Of a stretch of 64,000 bases of DNA, positions 6,552 through 14,127 are shown in pieces. Below the pieces are notes generated by a model. It was not told the DNA's origin. It saw nothing but the letters and a program-made list of their open reading frames with translations, and made no database searches. Every line of letters starts with the position of its first letter. Positions within the stretch are counted from its first letter, which is position 1. The translations under genes were made by a program, and so were the position numbers. This stretch comes from an uncultured Clostridia bacterium (GTDB taxonomy: Bacteria; Bacillota; Clostridia; Oscillospirales; CAG-382): contig CANRIX010000010.1 in the NCBI GenBank assembly GCA_947630765.1, positions 1 through 64,000 on the forward strand. The letters are read 5' to 3'.

Positions 6552-7262
6552 CTAATCATCCTGCTCCCCTGAGCATCTCCAATCAATTACCGTCTTTAAT
6601 TCCTCGCAATTTGTAAATGAATAAAACACAAATTCTTTTCCCGCGACATCCCGTATTTTCAAAATGGTATTTGAAAATTTCAGCGCTTTCAATGAACGGG
6701 AAGAAGGTGCGCTTGGTAAAGAGGTCACACTCCGAATTTGATCGTACGCCAATTTTAGGGGTCCTTTGGTCGTTGATCCAGTGATTTTCCTGTCTTCTAC
6801 GATTAAAACTTCAGTGGAAGCGTAAAATCTATACCGCATATAAAAATTGTTGATTGCTTTCGTTTGCTTAAAAAACACAACAATTCCTATAATAAATGAA
6901 ACGGTTATAGCTAGTACAAAAATGGACACATAAGGCAGTATATCGCTCAGAAAAGTTTTGCCCCAAATCGACCCCCAGTATGAAATCAAATAGATCAGAA
7001 TAGGTATAAAAATAACTTCAAGACCCAAAGACACCCATTGGATTATAAAGAAGCAGTTCCTTTTCTTTTCCAAAACCGGCATACAGCTTTTGGAACGGGT
7101 CAATATAGTGGGCACAGCTTTCGTTGCTTTTGCCTGCGGTTTAACGAAAACTTCGTCTTGATTTGAGAAAAGGGAGGCCTGCTGTACGTCAACTTTGATT
7201 TTCGTTCCGCAATTGGCGCAAAAGTTCCCATCAACTTTCGCCCCACAGTTTGAACAGTACAT
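6552..7262 (-). CDS. Zinc-ribbon membrane protein
   Basis: The 236-residue protein opens with a double CxxC zinc ribbon (YCSNCGAKVDGNFCANCGTK), has a polar linker, two hydrophobic hairpin segments (about 70-100 and 108-130), and a cytoplasmic-looking C-terminal domain of about 100 residues (YASTEVLIVEDRKITGSTTKGPLKLAYDQI), which resembles a PH-like/YdbT-type fold by strand pattern. Function is unknown. Its base composition is more AT-rich than its neighbours. The start is ATG 7262 with AGGAGA upstream. Confidence 0.75.
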   Translation of the reverse strand: MYCSNCGAKVDGNFCANCGTKIKVDVQQASLFSNQDEVFVKPQAKATKAVPTILTRSKSCMPVLEKKRNCFFIIQWVSLGLEVIFIPILIYLISYWGSIWGKTFLSDILPYVSIFVLAITVSFIIGIVVFFKQTKAINNFYMRYRFYASTEVLIVEDRKITGSTTKGPLKLAYDQIRSVTSLPSAPSSRSLKALKFSNTILKIRDVAGKEFVFYSFTNCEELKTVIDWRCSGEQDD

Positions 7263-7357
7263 GGTTCATTCTCCTAATAGATATTTTTATCCCAAACGCA
7301 AACAATTCTGTGTGCTTTGTTACGGTCTCTTGCGGGTATTAGCGAAATTTGTCCTCG

Positions 7358-7462
7358 TCACACCGGGGCGGCGTCCGGCAAGGACTGTGTTGCGATGGCA
7401 AGGCAACCAGACATGGCTACAGAGAGAACGAGCGCGACCATCAGAAGAAAAATTTTTCTCAT
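7358..7462 (-). CDS. Tiny lipoprotein (34 residues)
   Basis: The peptide begins MRKIFLLMVALVLSV and has a lipobox AMSGC, so it should be lipid-anchored and leave a mature part of only ~15 residues. It has its own near-perfect promoter (7517-7545) and an operator-like palindrome (7484-7500) between promoter and start, divergent from an XRE regulator. Its last residues, DAAPV, are encoded by the same short sequence that ends the CarD-like gene, which suggests the 3' end was rebuilt from a duplicated segment. The ribosome binding site is weak. A truncated or entericidin-like peptide are both possible. Confidence 0.55.
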   Translation of the reverse strand: MRKIFLLMVALVLSVAMSGCLAIATQSLPDAAPV

Positions 7463-7483
7463 AATTGTCCCAACTTTCTGTTT

Positions 7484-7500
7484 TGTCCTATCATAGGACA
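7484..7500. promoter_or_regulatory. Palindromic operator TGTCCTAT-N-ATAGGACA
   Basis: A perfect 8-bp inverted repeat with a one-base centre lies just downstream of the -10 of the lipoprotein promoter and ~80 bases before the XRE gene, so the XRE protein is the likely ligand. Confidence 0.75.
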
Positions 7501-7516
7501 TTTTTTTGTTAAAAAT

Positions 7517-7545
7517 ACTATAGCATAGAAAGTGCCATATGTCAA
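7517..7545 (-). promoter_or_regulatory. Sigma-A promoter of the tiny lipoprotein
   Basis: On the reverse strand TTGACA (7545-7540), 17 bases ending TATGC, TATAGT (7522-7517). Confidence 0.88.
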
Positions 7546-7578
7546 GACTTTTTTCGGTTTTTTTGAAAGGAAGAAAAA

Positions 7579-7833
7579 ATGGCACGAATTATTGATGGGA
7601 ACGAGAAAAATCTGATTGGGAAAAATGTTCGTAAATACCGCAAAAAGAAAAAGATGAGTCAGCGTCGGTTGTCGGAAGCATTGGAACTGCTGGGGGTTTA
7701 TATATGCCGTGGCTCCGTGTCGCGCGTCGAGGATCGGACGCGAACCGTGACAGACATTGAGTTGTATGCCCTTGCCGAGGTGCTGGGGGTTTCCATTGCA
7801 GATTTGTTTGAGGGCGTGGAAGGAATGGCGTGA
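7579..7833 (+). CDS. XRE-family helix-turn-helix regulator
   Basis: The 84-residue protein is a single Cro/CI-type helix-turn-helix domain: IGKNVRKYRKKKKMSQRRLSEALELLG...GSVSRVEDRTRTVTDIELYALAEVLGVSIADLF. It has a lysine-rich helix 1 and no effector domain. It starts at ATG 7579 behind GAAAGGAAG. It is divergent from the tiny lipoprotein, and the palindrome at 7484-7500 is its probable site. Confidence 0.88.
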   Translation: MARIIDGNEKNLIGKNVRKYRKKKKMSQRRLSEALELLGVYICRGSVSRVEDRTRTVTDIELYALAEVLGVSIADLFEGVEGMA

Positions 7834-7858
7834 AAATTTGTCGCTTTTGTGCCGGCTC

Positions 7859-7949
7859 TTACAAAAAATAAAACGACGGCAGGGAAAATCCTTCCGTCGT
7901 TTGTCTGTTTTCGGTTGTCCCCCGTTACACCGGGGCGGCGTCCCGCAGG
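7859..7949 (-). repeat. ~90-bp repeat, copy 2, containing the CarD-like gene end and its terminator
   Basis: On the reverse strand the repeat begins inside the CarD-like coding sequence (RDAAPV-stop) and continues into the AAACGACGG/CCGTCGTTT hairpin with a T-rich tail. Because here it is joined to a full-length gene, this copy is the likely source of the other two. Confidence 0.8.
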
Positions 7950-8419
7950 CGTTCGCAAATTTTCTGCGGGGAGCTGCGCAGGACGATGGCGAGCTCCTGC
8001 GTGACCTGATCGAGGGCGGCGGCGGCGAACCGCTCGTCCATCGCGCCCGGGCGCTTACCCGCGCGGACCGCACGGTCCACCTTGCCGCGCAGCGTCTTGT
8101 ACAGGCTGAGCATTTCATGCGGGTCGTGCCGCGCGATCAGCGCACGGTACTGGTCCGCCAAGGCCTTGGAATTGGTGCCGGCGAAGCTGCGGACGCGAAT
8201 GGTCGGGAAGTCCTCGATCACCTGTTCGGCTTCCTCCGGCGTGATGAGCGCACGCATGAATACGCTGCTGTCCACCGGCACATAGGACGTCAGCCCGGAA
8301 GCAAGCCGGATCACATACACCTGCTGGACGCCCAGCATGGCGCTTTCCCGCTCGGTGATCGCCTCGATCGTGCAAACACCGTTCCCTCCGTATATGACTT
8401 GTTGTCCTTGCCGAAACAT
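7925..8419 (-). CDS. CarD/CdnL-family RNA polymerase-binding regulator
   Basis: The 164-residue protein begins MFRQGQQVIYGGNGVCTIEAI, the Tudor-like RNA polymerase interaction domain of the CarD_CdnL_TRCF family, followed by a helical C-terminal domain. Such proteins bind the polymerase beta subunit and tune open-complex stability at promoters. Length and layout fit stand-alone CarD rather than Mfd. It has its own sigma-A promoter (8502-8530) and a ~75-base leader. Confidence 0.88.
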   Translation of the reverse strand: MFRQGQQVIYGGNGVCTIEAITERESAMLGVQQVYVIRLASGLTSYVPVDSSVFMRALITPEEAEQVIEDFPTIRVRSFAGTNSKALADQYRALIARHDPHEMLSLYKTLRGKVDRAVRAGKRPGAMDERFAAAALDQVTQELAIVLRSSPQKICERLRDAAPV

Positions 8420-8501
8420 TGTTTTCGCTTCTTTCCTATACCAACGCGCAGAAAGGGCGTCCGTCCCGCGGACACCGACTTAAAAGAACACCTCTATTTT
8501 T

Positions 8502-8530
8502 ATTTTACCCTTTTTGGAACGATTTGTCAA
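8502..8530 (-). promoter_or_regulatory. Sigma-A promoter of the CarD-like gene
   Basis: On the reverse strand TTGACA (8530-8525), 17 bases, TAAAAT (8507-8502). Confidence 0.85.
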
Positions 8531-8645
8531 GCAATTTTTTCACACTTTTTGTCCGAAAGTGCCAAATTCTTCCCGCAAATACGACAAAACAGGTGTTCTC
8601 TCCAAAAAATATTTTTGCAAAATTTGAAAAATCGTGCGAAACCTA

Positions 8646-8674
8646 TTGACAATCACATGATTGTGTGGTATTAT
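8646..8674 (+). promoter_or_regulatory. Sigma-A promoter of the flavoprotein gene
   Basis: TTGACA (8646-8651), 17 bases ending TGG, TATTAT (8669-8674). Confidence 0.85.
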
Positions 8675-8704
8675 CTTATCGAACCATGAAGGGAGGGAGC
8701 GCAT

Positions 8705-9964
8705 ATGGGAACGCCGAAGGTGGTGGTTTTGGGCGGCGGCGCCGCCGGGCTGTTCGCCGCGATCTCCGCTGCGGAAGCGGGGGCGTCGGTCGTTTTGGCG
8801 GAGAAAAACCCGTTCTGCGGGAAAAAGCTCAACATCACCGGCAAGGGGCGGTGCAACCTGACCAATGCGTGCGATCTGGACACGTTCCTCGCGAACGTGC
8901 CGGTCCACCCGCGGTTCCTGTACCGGGCGCTGACCGACTTTTCCCCGGCGGATACGGTCGCGTTCTTCGCGGCGCACGGCGTGCCGACCAAGACGGAGCG
9001 CGGGCGGCGGGTGTTCCCGGTCAGCGATTCCGCGCGGGACGTGACCGACTGCCTGACGCGGACGGCGCGGGAACGCGGCGTGCGGATCCTGCGCTTCACG
9101 GGGACAGCGCTCGAAATGACGGCGCGGGACGGAAAACCCGCCGTTTGCGGGCTGACCGGCAGGCGGACGGACGGCGCGAAGCCGGAAACGCTCGCCTGCG
9201 ACCGGCTGATCCTCGCGACCGGCGGCGCGTCCTATCCGGGGACCGGCTCGACCGGGGACGGGTATCGGTTCGCCGCACAGGCGGGGCATACGGTCATTCC
9301 GCCGAAGCCGTCGCTGGTGCCGCTGGAGTCCGACGACCCGTTCTGTCGGGACTGCATGGGGTTGTCCCTGCGGAACGTCGGCGCGTCCTTCCTGCGGGAG
9401 GGGAAAGTGCTGTACGGGGAGCAGGGAGAGCTGCTGTTCACCCATTTCGGGGTCAGCGGACCGGTCGTGCTTTCCGCGTCGGCGCACCTGCGGAGCGGCT
9501 ACCCGGTCACGCTGCGGCTGGACATGAAGCCCGCGCTGGACGAAAAGACGCTCGACCTGCGGCTGCAGCGGGAGTTCGCGGCGCACGGAAACCGCGACCT
9601 GCGCAACTGCATGGGCAGCCTGCTTCCCGCGAAGATGATCCTGCCGTTCCTTTCCCGGCTCGGGTTTACCGGGGAGGAGAAGCCCCATTCCCTGCTTCGC
9701 GAGGAGCGCAGGCGGCTGTGCGTCGGGCTGAAGGACCTCCGTATCGAACTGACCGGCCCACGCCCGCTCGCGGAGGCGATCGTCACCAGCGGCGGCGTGT
9801 CCGTCGACGAGGTGGACCCGAAAACCATGGCGTCCCGCCTCGTTTCCGGGCTGTATTTCGCCGGGGAACTGCTGGACGTCGACGCCTATACCGGCGGGTA
9901 CAACCTGCAGATCGCGTTCGCGACCGGGCGGCTCGCCGGGCTCTCGGCGGCGCGTGCGACGTGA
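8705..9964 (+). CDS. BaiN/HI0933-family NAD(P)/FAD-dependent oxidoreductase
   Basis: The 419-residue protein has the N-terminal FAD-binding GGGAAGLFAAISAAEAG fold, the hallmark KKLNITGKGRCNLTNAC stretch, ATGGASYPGTGSTGDGY in the middle and a C-terminal GELLDVDAYTGGYNLQIAFATG. This is the HI0933/BaiN (RdsA-like) flavoprotein family; one member reduces bile-acid intermediates, but most members have unknown substrates. Start ATG 8705 follows GGGAGG. It is transcribed alone from its own promoter. I would not assign bile-acid chemistry from sequence alone. Confidence 0.92.
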   Translation: MGTPKVVVLGGGAAGLFAAISAAEAGASVVLAEKNPFCGKKLNITGKGRCNLTNACDLDTFLANVPVHPRFLYRALTDFSPADTVAFFAAHGVPTKTERGRRVFPVSDSARDVTDCLTRTARERGVRILRFTGTALEMTARDGKPAVCGLTGRRTDGAKPETLACDRLILATGGASYPGTGSTGDGYRFAAQAGHTVIPPKPSLVPLESDDPFCRDCMGLSLRNVGASFLREGKVLYGEQGELLFTHFGVSGPVVLSASAHLRSGYPVTLRLDMKPALDEKTLDLRLQREFAAHGNRDLRNCMGSLLPAKMILPFLSRLGFTGEEKPHSLLREERRRLCVGLKDLRIELTGPRPLAEAIVTSGGVSVDEVDPKTMASRLVSGLYFAGELLDVDAYTGGYNLQIAFATGRLAGLSAARAT

Positions 9965-10003
9965 AAAACATCCAAAACGCTTCATTTTGAAAGGAGAACA
10001 CAC

Positions 10004-11026
10004 ATGACCATTTTTGTAATCGGACTGATCGCCATCGCGGTGCTGTACGTTCTGCTCGGCATCTGCAAGGAGAAGTATTCCCTCGACGGGCGGGTCAAGG
10101 AGCGGCTGACCTGGCGGCGAAACAAGCGGCAATGGTTCGCGCTCTGCGGGCTGGTCGTCATCGGGGCGGCCTGCATGAGCTCGGTCCCGACCGGGCACAC
10201 CGGCATCGTCACCACGTTCGGCAAGGTGGAGAATTACACCTACGAAGCGGGCGTGCACTTCAAACTGCCGTGGCAGGAGGTCGTCCGCATGGATAACCGC
10301 AACCAGAAGGGCAGTTTGCAAATGAGCTGCTTCTCGAGCGACATTCAGGAAGTGGACGTGGACTATTCCATCAACTACCAGATCGAAAAGAGCAACGCCC
10401 AGACCATTTACCGTTCCATCGGGGTGGATTACTACGACACGGTCATGGTGCCGCGGATCCAGGAGGCGGTCAAGAGCGTCATCGCGCAGTACACCGCTGA
10501 CGAGCTGGTCGAGCGCCGGGACGAACTGTCGAGCAAGATCATGGAATTGCTGGTAGAGGACCTCGCGACTTACAATATCGAGGTCGTTTCGACGGCGGTC
10601 GAGAACATCGACTTCACCGACGCGTTCACCGCCGCAGTCGAAGCCAAGCAGGTCGCCGCCCAGAATAAACTGCAGGCGCAGATCGCGCAGGAGCAGGCGA
10701 CGATGGAGGAAAGCGCGTCCGCAGACCGCAAGGTCATCGCGGCGGAAGCGGCGGCGGAAACGCAGAAGATCGAAGCCGAAGCGGAGGCGGAGGTCCGGCG
10801 CATCGAGGCGGACGCCGCGGAATACGCGGGGCAGAAGGACGCCGCGATCAATGACGCGCTCGCCGGGTCGCTGACCGAAGCGCTGCTGCAGTACTACCTG
10901 ATCGAGGGCTGGGACGGCAAACTGCCGGAAACCTACGTCGGGGACGAAGGTGCGCTGTCCATTCTCGACATCGCCGCCCTCGCGGAACAGGCGGCGCAGT
11001 CCGCCGACCCGATCCCGGCGGAATAA
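10004..11026 (+). CDS. SPFH/band 7 domain membrane protein
   Basis: The 340-residue protein has an N-terminal membrane segment, a second one at about 45-60, an SPFH/prohibitin domain (GHTGIVTTFGKVENYTYEAGVHFKLPWQEVVRMDNR ... about 68-215) and a long Ala/Glu-rich helix (about 215-290) that would coil with neighbours. Such proteins form ring assemblies in the membrane and scaffold proteases or lipids. It begins at ATG 10004 after GGAG and is followed by a bidirectional terminator. Confidence 0.9.
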   Translation: MTIFVIGLIAIAVLYVLLGICKEKYSLDGRVKERLTWRRNKRQWFALCGLVVIGAACMSSVPTGHTGIVTTFGKVENYTYEAGVHFKLPWQEVVRMDNRNQKGSLQMSCFSSDIQEVDVDYSINYQIEKSNAQTIYRSIGVDYYDTVMVPRIQEAVKSVIAQYTADELVERRDELSSKIMELLVEDLATYNIEVVSTAVENIDFTDAFTAAVEAKQVAAQNKLQAQIAQEQATMEESASADRKVIAAEAAAETQKIEAEAEAEVRRIEADAAEYAGQKDAAINDALAGSLTEALLQYYLIEGWDGKLPETYVGDEGALSILDIAALAEQAAQSADPIPAE

Positions 11027-11045
11027 ACGCAATCGGCGTCAAAAA

Positions 11046-11075
11046 AACGGAGGATTCCCGTCAGGATCCTCCGTT
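11046..11075. terminator. Bidirectional terminator
   Basis: AACGGAGGAT (11046-11055) pairs with ATCCTCCGTT (11066-11075); A-tract on the left and TTTTG on the right serve both converging genes. Confidence 0.85.
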
Positions 11076-11102
11076 TTGTTCGTTTGCTTGTCGCGAGGGC
11101 GA

Positions 11103-11627
11103 TCACTTTGCGGTAGAACGCACGGTGCTGTGCAGTCCGGTCCGGCGGCGGAGACAGCCGGGGCCGAAAATTTCCAGCACGGCGCACATTTTGTCCGTCG
11201 CGCAGACCAGCACGCTTTCGCGGTACCGCGGCGGGCGGAGATTGAGCGGGAACATATGCTTGGCGATGACGTCCTTTTCCCGTGCAGTCAGCGCGAAATC
11301 CCGGCAGGCGTTCTCCAGCGCCCGTTTGGCGTGGTGGAATCCGTGCAGGCGGTGCGAGGGGTCGTCCTCGTGCCAATCGTACTGGAAATAGTCGTGCAGA
11401 AGCGCCCCGCGGATCAGCGCGACCCGATTCAGCGGGATGCGGAGCCGCCGCGCGAGGTACAGGCTGACGAACGCCACGTTGACGCAATGCTCGTAGACGC
11501 TCACGTCGCCGTGCTGGACGAACGCCCGCCCGATCAGCATTCCCTTTGCGCGCAGGATCTCCGCGCCGTGCCGCCGGATCTCCGCGCGAAGTTCCGCCGC
11601 CCTCGCCATACTCTTTGCGTTCGGCAT
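11103..11627 (-). CDS. HD-domain phosphohydrolase
   Basis: The 174-residue protein carries an HD domain: H in SVYEHCVNVA, the HD pair in GALLHDYFQYDW, a further H in KRALENAC/KHMFPLN and a late Asp in VCATDKMCAV. These are metal ligands of phosphohydrolases acting on nucleotides or phosphate esters. A loop with HEDDPSHRLHGFHHAK is typical of small clostridial HD proteins. The start ATG 11627 has AAAGGAGTTG. The substrate is unknown. Confidence 0.88.
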   Translation of the reverse strand: MPNAKSMARAAELRAEIRRHGAEILRAKGMLIGRAFVQHGDVSVYEHCVNVAFVSLYLARRLRIPLNRVALIRGALLHDYFQYDWHEDDPSHRLHGFHHAKRALENACRDFALTAREKDVIAKHMFPLNLRPPRYRESVLVCATDKMCAVLEIFGPGCLRRRTGLHSTVRSTAK

Positions 11628-11680
11628 AAGAACAACTCCTTTCTTAGATATATGCTTTCTGTTATATGGAAAACCTCACA

Positions 11681-12100
11681 TTAAAGTTCGTATCTCGTGC
11701 CGTGTGAAAGCAGTACGGCGTCTGTTAATTCCAGACGCAGAATAATCGTGTTTTCATCTGAAAAATCAGTATGGCCGTTGTCAATCCAACTGGAAAATGC
11801 CTTCTTCAATTTTTCAGCAAGGAGACAGTTCTTTTCCTCACAAAACCATCCCAAACTCTCTCCTTTTGCGTGCGCGGCAAACCAGTCGCCTGCAATTGCA
11901 ACCGTGGGGCTCGTTTGGATATGCCGCATTTTATTAGAGAGCGCATGTGTGATAATATAAAAGGAACCTTCCTCATAATACGCATTGACATACCGCACAT
12001 AGGGAACTCCGTTCTCCACAGTCGCTAAAGGAATACTAGTATCTTTGTCGTTGCCAAAGCGCTCCATCATGATTTCTTCAGCCTGCTTATTCCAATTCAT
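11681..12100 (-). CDS. Pyridoxamine 5'-phosphate oxidase-family (split-barrel flavin-binding) protein
   Basis: The 139-residue protein reads as a split barrel: LATVENGVPYVRYVNAYYEEGSFYIITHALSNKMRHIQTSPTVAIAGDWFAAHAKGESLG, the pattern of small PPOX/general stress flavoproteins. It starts at ATG 12100 after GAGGAG. It belongs to the AT-rich island and is probably a recent arrival. The flavin substrate reaction cannot be inferred. Confidence 0.85.
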   Translation of the reverse strand: MNWNKQAEEIMMERFGNDKDTSIPLATVENGVPYVRYVNAYYEEGSFYIITHALSNKMRHIQTSPTVAIAGDWFAAHAKGESLGWFCEEKNCLLAEKLKKAFSSWIDNGHTDFSDENTIILRLELTDAVLLSHGTRYEL

Positions 12101-12220
12101 AGGCTTTCTTCTCCTCTAAAACCCGAATTTATCGGATGGACATGGCTCCAACCCATAATAAACGATACCACAGAATCGGGAATGAATCTACTGTTGCCGC
12201 CCCGTCGTATACTTTACAAG

Positions 12221-12325
12221 AGGCGAACTTTGCAATTTTTCCTCTGCTCTGTAGTAAAGGTTGCAAGATCATGTCGATGTTCTTTGCGATTTTGATACAA
12301 AGCGTAAGTTCTTTTATTTGTGTAA
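12221..12325. repeat. Mosaic intergenic repeat A
   Basis: Its left half (GGCGAACTTTGCAATTTTTCC) recurs in repeat C and its right half (TTCTTTGCGATTTTGATACAAA) in repeat B. On the reverse strand it contains a relic of the 3' end of the P-loop gene (ACACAAATAA versus ATACAAATAA). Confidence 0.7.
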
Positions 12326-12331
12326 AAGAGT

Positions 12332-13069
12332 TTATTTCCCTATTTTTTCTAATAAATCCATCATTTCGCGCCACTCGTGGATATGTAGATGTTCACATTT
12401 GGGTGCGGATTTTTCGGAGCGGCCTTTGTACTCCCTATCCGTCTCATTATCGTACCAAACGGGATATATTCCGACTTGCGCCGCGCCCTCAACATCTGCT
12501 TGCGGATCATTTCCGCAGTACCATACCTCGTCGGCGTGCAGTCCGGCTTTCCGCAAAGCAATATCAAATAAAATGCGGTTGGGCTTCCGCACAATATAAT
12601 CACTGGAAGTCATAACAAATTCAAATGCATTCATCGGCAACAGTCTGTTCAGCCGCTCTGATAAAGCATCGCCCGACCATAACAGGTTACTGATCACCGC
12701 GCTTCTTATGCCATTTTGATTGATGAAATCAAGCATGATATCCGCTTCGGGCATCATGGCGCCCATAGAAGCGCCGTCCCAAAAAACCTTTTCCATTTCA
12801 AGCGGTGTCAGAGAAAATTCCATTCCGAGATACGCATATAACACTCGATCGCCGATCTGACCGCCAATATCGTACCCGATTTTACGGACATTTTCGATAT
12901 GCTCTCCGTAAATCAGTTCTGCCGCTTTTCTGACATCCTCCAACGTACAGTGATCGGGATTTTTTGTGGCATACTTCAAAAGTTCCGCAGTTCCTCTGAC
13001 AGAATCCCAACCGGGTTCATACAGAAGCGTATGCCCATAGTCGAATAGAATCATTTTGGGATACCGCAA
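12332..13069 (-). CDS. HAD-superfamily hydrolase (TTG start)
   Basis: The 245-residue protein has motif I FDYGHTLL (nucleophile Asp, with Gly in place of the usual second Asp), motif II SAVISN, a Lys at RKPN and motif IV-like GNDPQADVEGA. FDYGxTL is a frequent variant in this clade of HAD proteins of Clostridia. TTG 13069 is preferred: GAGG lies 8 bases upstream, whereas GTG 13078 overlaps the Shine-Dalgarno sequence. It is AT-rich and flanked by mosaic repeats A and B. Substrate unknown. Confidence 0.85.
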   Translation of the reverse strand: MRYPKMILFDYGHTLLYEPGWDSVRGTAELLKYATKNPDHCTLEDVRKAAELIYGEHIENVRKIGYDIGGQIGDRVLYAYLGMEFSLTPLEMEKVFWDGASMGAMMPEADIMLDFINQNGIRSAVISNLLWSGDALSERLNRLLPMNAFEFVMTSSDYIVRKPNRILFDIALRKAGLHADEVWYCGNDPQADVEGAAQVGIYPVWYDNETDREYKGRSEKSAPKCEHLHIHEWREMMDLLEKIGK

Positions 13070-13080
13070 GCAAATCACCT

Positions 13081-13166
13081 CAGTATACTTGCAAACTCTG
13101 CAAGATAATCATTATATCGTTGTTCTTTTCGATTTTGATACAAATAGATATTTTATTTGTATAATC
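13081..13166. repeat. Mosaic intergenic repeat B
   Basis: It shares TTCGATTTTGATACAAA and TTTATTTGT-TAA with repeat A and CTCTGCAAGA with repeat C. It includes a 9-bp inverted repeat (13138-13146 with 13154-13162) that overlaps the 3' end of the P-loop gene. Confidence 0.7.
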
Positions 13167-13815
13167 CAAAATGTTTTGCTATTGAATCACAAACTTCCTC
13201 TTTGGTATCTTCCCCATTATCTTCTCTGATGATCGTGAAAAAACCGCTGTCAACAAATTCGTCATAGTGCTTTTGGCTATTGATAAGGGCAAGTCCGCGC
13301 CGGTAGTTTTCCATAACGGCTTCGGGATCATCACAGGCTTTGATAACATCGAATAGAAATTGTTTTTCGGGGTCGTTCCGATCAAAAAAACGATCAACGC
13401 TCATGGCCTGCGGGCAGAGCATAACGGCAACACGGTTATAATCGGATATTTCTTTCAGGATATCAATCGGAATGTTCGTATCCACGATAACTTTCTGATC
13501 TCTTGCTATGGAAATAAGCTCCGCCACCTCAAATTCAGCGCCTTCTCTTCCCACGCTGAATATCCATCGCTCATATTCTTCCGGAGAGCGCGTCACAAAA
13601 TCTTTCCAATCGGTAAGATGATTGAGATAACAAATATCCGGCTGTAAATCCGGCGTTGCCACGATATTAGATACTGCACTGTGATAGTTTTCTCCGCAAA
13701 AGATCATGTCAAATTTGTCGGCAAGCATTTTTACCGTTGTTGACTTTCCGGCATAGGCTGTACCCGTAATAAAGTATACATTCTTCAGGTAGTGCTTAAG
13801 AATGTTATTTGCAAT
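13153..13815 (-). CDS. P-loop NTPase (AAA/kinase-like), no standard start codon
   Basis: The protein contains Walker A GTAYAGKSTT, then a Y/H-rich block (IFCGENYHSAVSNIV), DWKDFVTRSPEEYERWIFSVGREGAEFEVAELI, VIVDTNIPIDILKEISDYNRVAVML and SVDRFFDRNDPEKQFL. It resembles small nucleoside/shikimate kinase-like ATPases found in Clostridia. The first ATG (13728) lies after the Walker A motif, so translation must start upstream, but between the stop at 13825-13827 and there no ATG, GTG or TTG is in frame. ATT 13815 (or ACG 13821) lies at a workable distance from GGAGGTGAT. Either a rare start codon is used or the start was lost when repeat C was formed. Confidence 0.7.
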   Translation of the reverse strand: MANNILKHYLKNVYFITGTAYAGKSTTVKMLADKFDMIFCGENYHSAVSNIVATPDLQPDICYLNHLTDWKDFVTRSPEEYERWIFSVGREGAEFEVAELISIARDQKVIVDTNIPIDILKEISDYNRVAVMLCPQAMSVDRFFDRNDPEKQFLFDVIKACDDPEAVMENYRRGLALINSQKHYDEFVDSGFFTIIREDNGEDTKEEVCDSIAKHFGLYK

Positions 13816-13837
13816 ATTCGTTGTTTATCACCTCCGC

Positions 13838-13895
13838 AAAGGCGCACTTTGCAATTTTTCCTTGGCCTTGTATCAAACTCTGCAAGACGATACCA
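13838..13895. repeat. Mosaic intergenic repeat C
   Basis: GGCGCACTTTGCAATTTTTCC matches repeat A with one change and CTCTGCAAGA matches repeat B. It carries the GGAGGTGAT ribosome binding site of the P-loop gene. Confidence 0.7.
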
Positions 13896-14040
13896 TTTCA
13901 AGAATACACCTTTTTACGGCGTTCGTCAACCGAAAGACCGAAAATTTCTGAAACTTTGGAATTTCCGCGCAAGAGTTCGCCGAAAAGGCGGAAGAAGCCT
14001 GTGCACATCTTACAAATCACAGATTTTTTCAAAAATCCCC

Positions 14041-14069
14041 TTGACAAACGCATGCGAATGGAGTATAGT
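14041..14069 (+). promoter_or_regulatory. Sigma-A promoter of the feo operon
   Basis: TTGACA (14041-14046), 17 bases, TATAGT (14064-14069). Confidence 0.88.
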
Positions 14070-14075
14070 ATTAGT

Positions 14076-14093
14076 AGTTAGCAAGGACTAACT
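14076..14093 (+). promoter_or_regulatory. Iron-box-like inverted repeat 1
   Basis: AGTTAG-N6-CTAACT lies over the transcription start of the feo operon. The half-site resembles DtxR/IdeR-type boxes (TTAG..CTAA) and recurs before feoB. Confidence 0.65.
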
Positions 14094-14127
14094 AACTCTT
14101 GAGGAAAGCACGGAAAACAATCGGAGT

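Larger units (their letters stand above)
13896..14127 (+). other. Upstream region of the feo operon
   Basis: No gene is visible. It holds the feo promoter (14041-14069) and an inverted repeat likely bound by an iron-responsive repressor; the part before 14040 shows nothing recognisable. Confidence 0.6.

Noticed and set aside
8540-11032. An 830-codon open frame on the reverse strand opposite the flavoprotein and SPFH genes
   Set aside because: Its translation is Arg/Pro-rich without domains, no ribosome binding site fits, and two well-recognised genes lie on the forward strand. It is a shadow caused by high GC at third positions.
13078-13081. GTG 13078 as start of the HAD gene
   Set aside because: It overlaps the GAGG Shine-Dalgarno sequence, so TTG 13069 with correct spacing is the better start.
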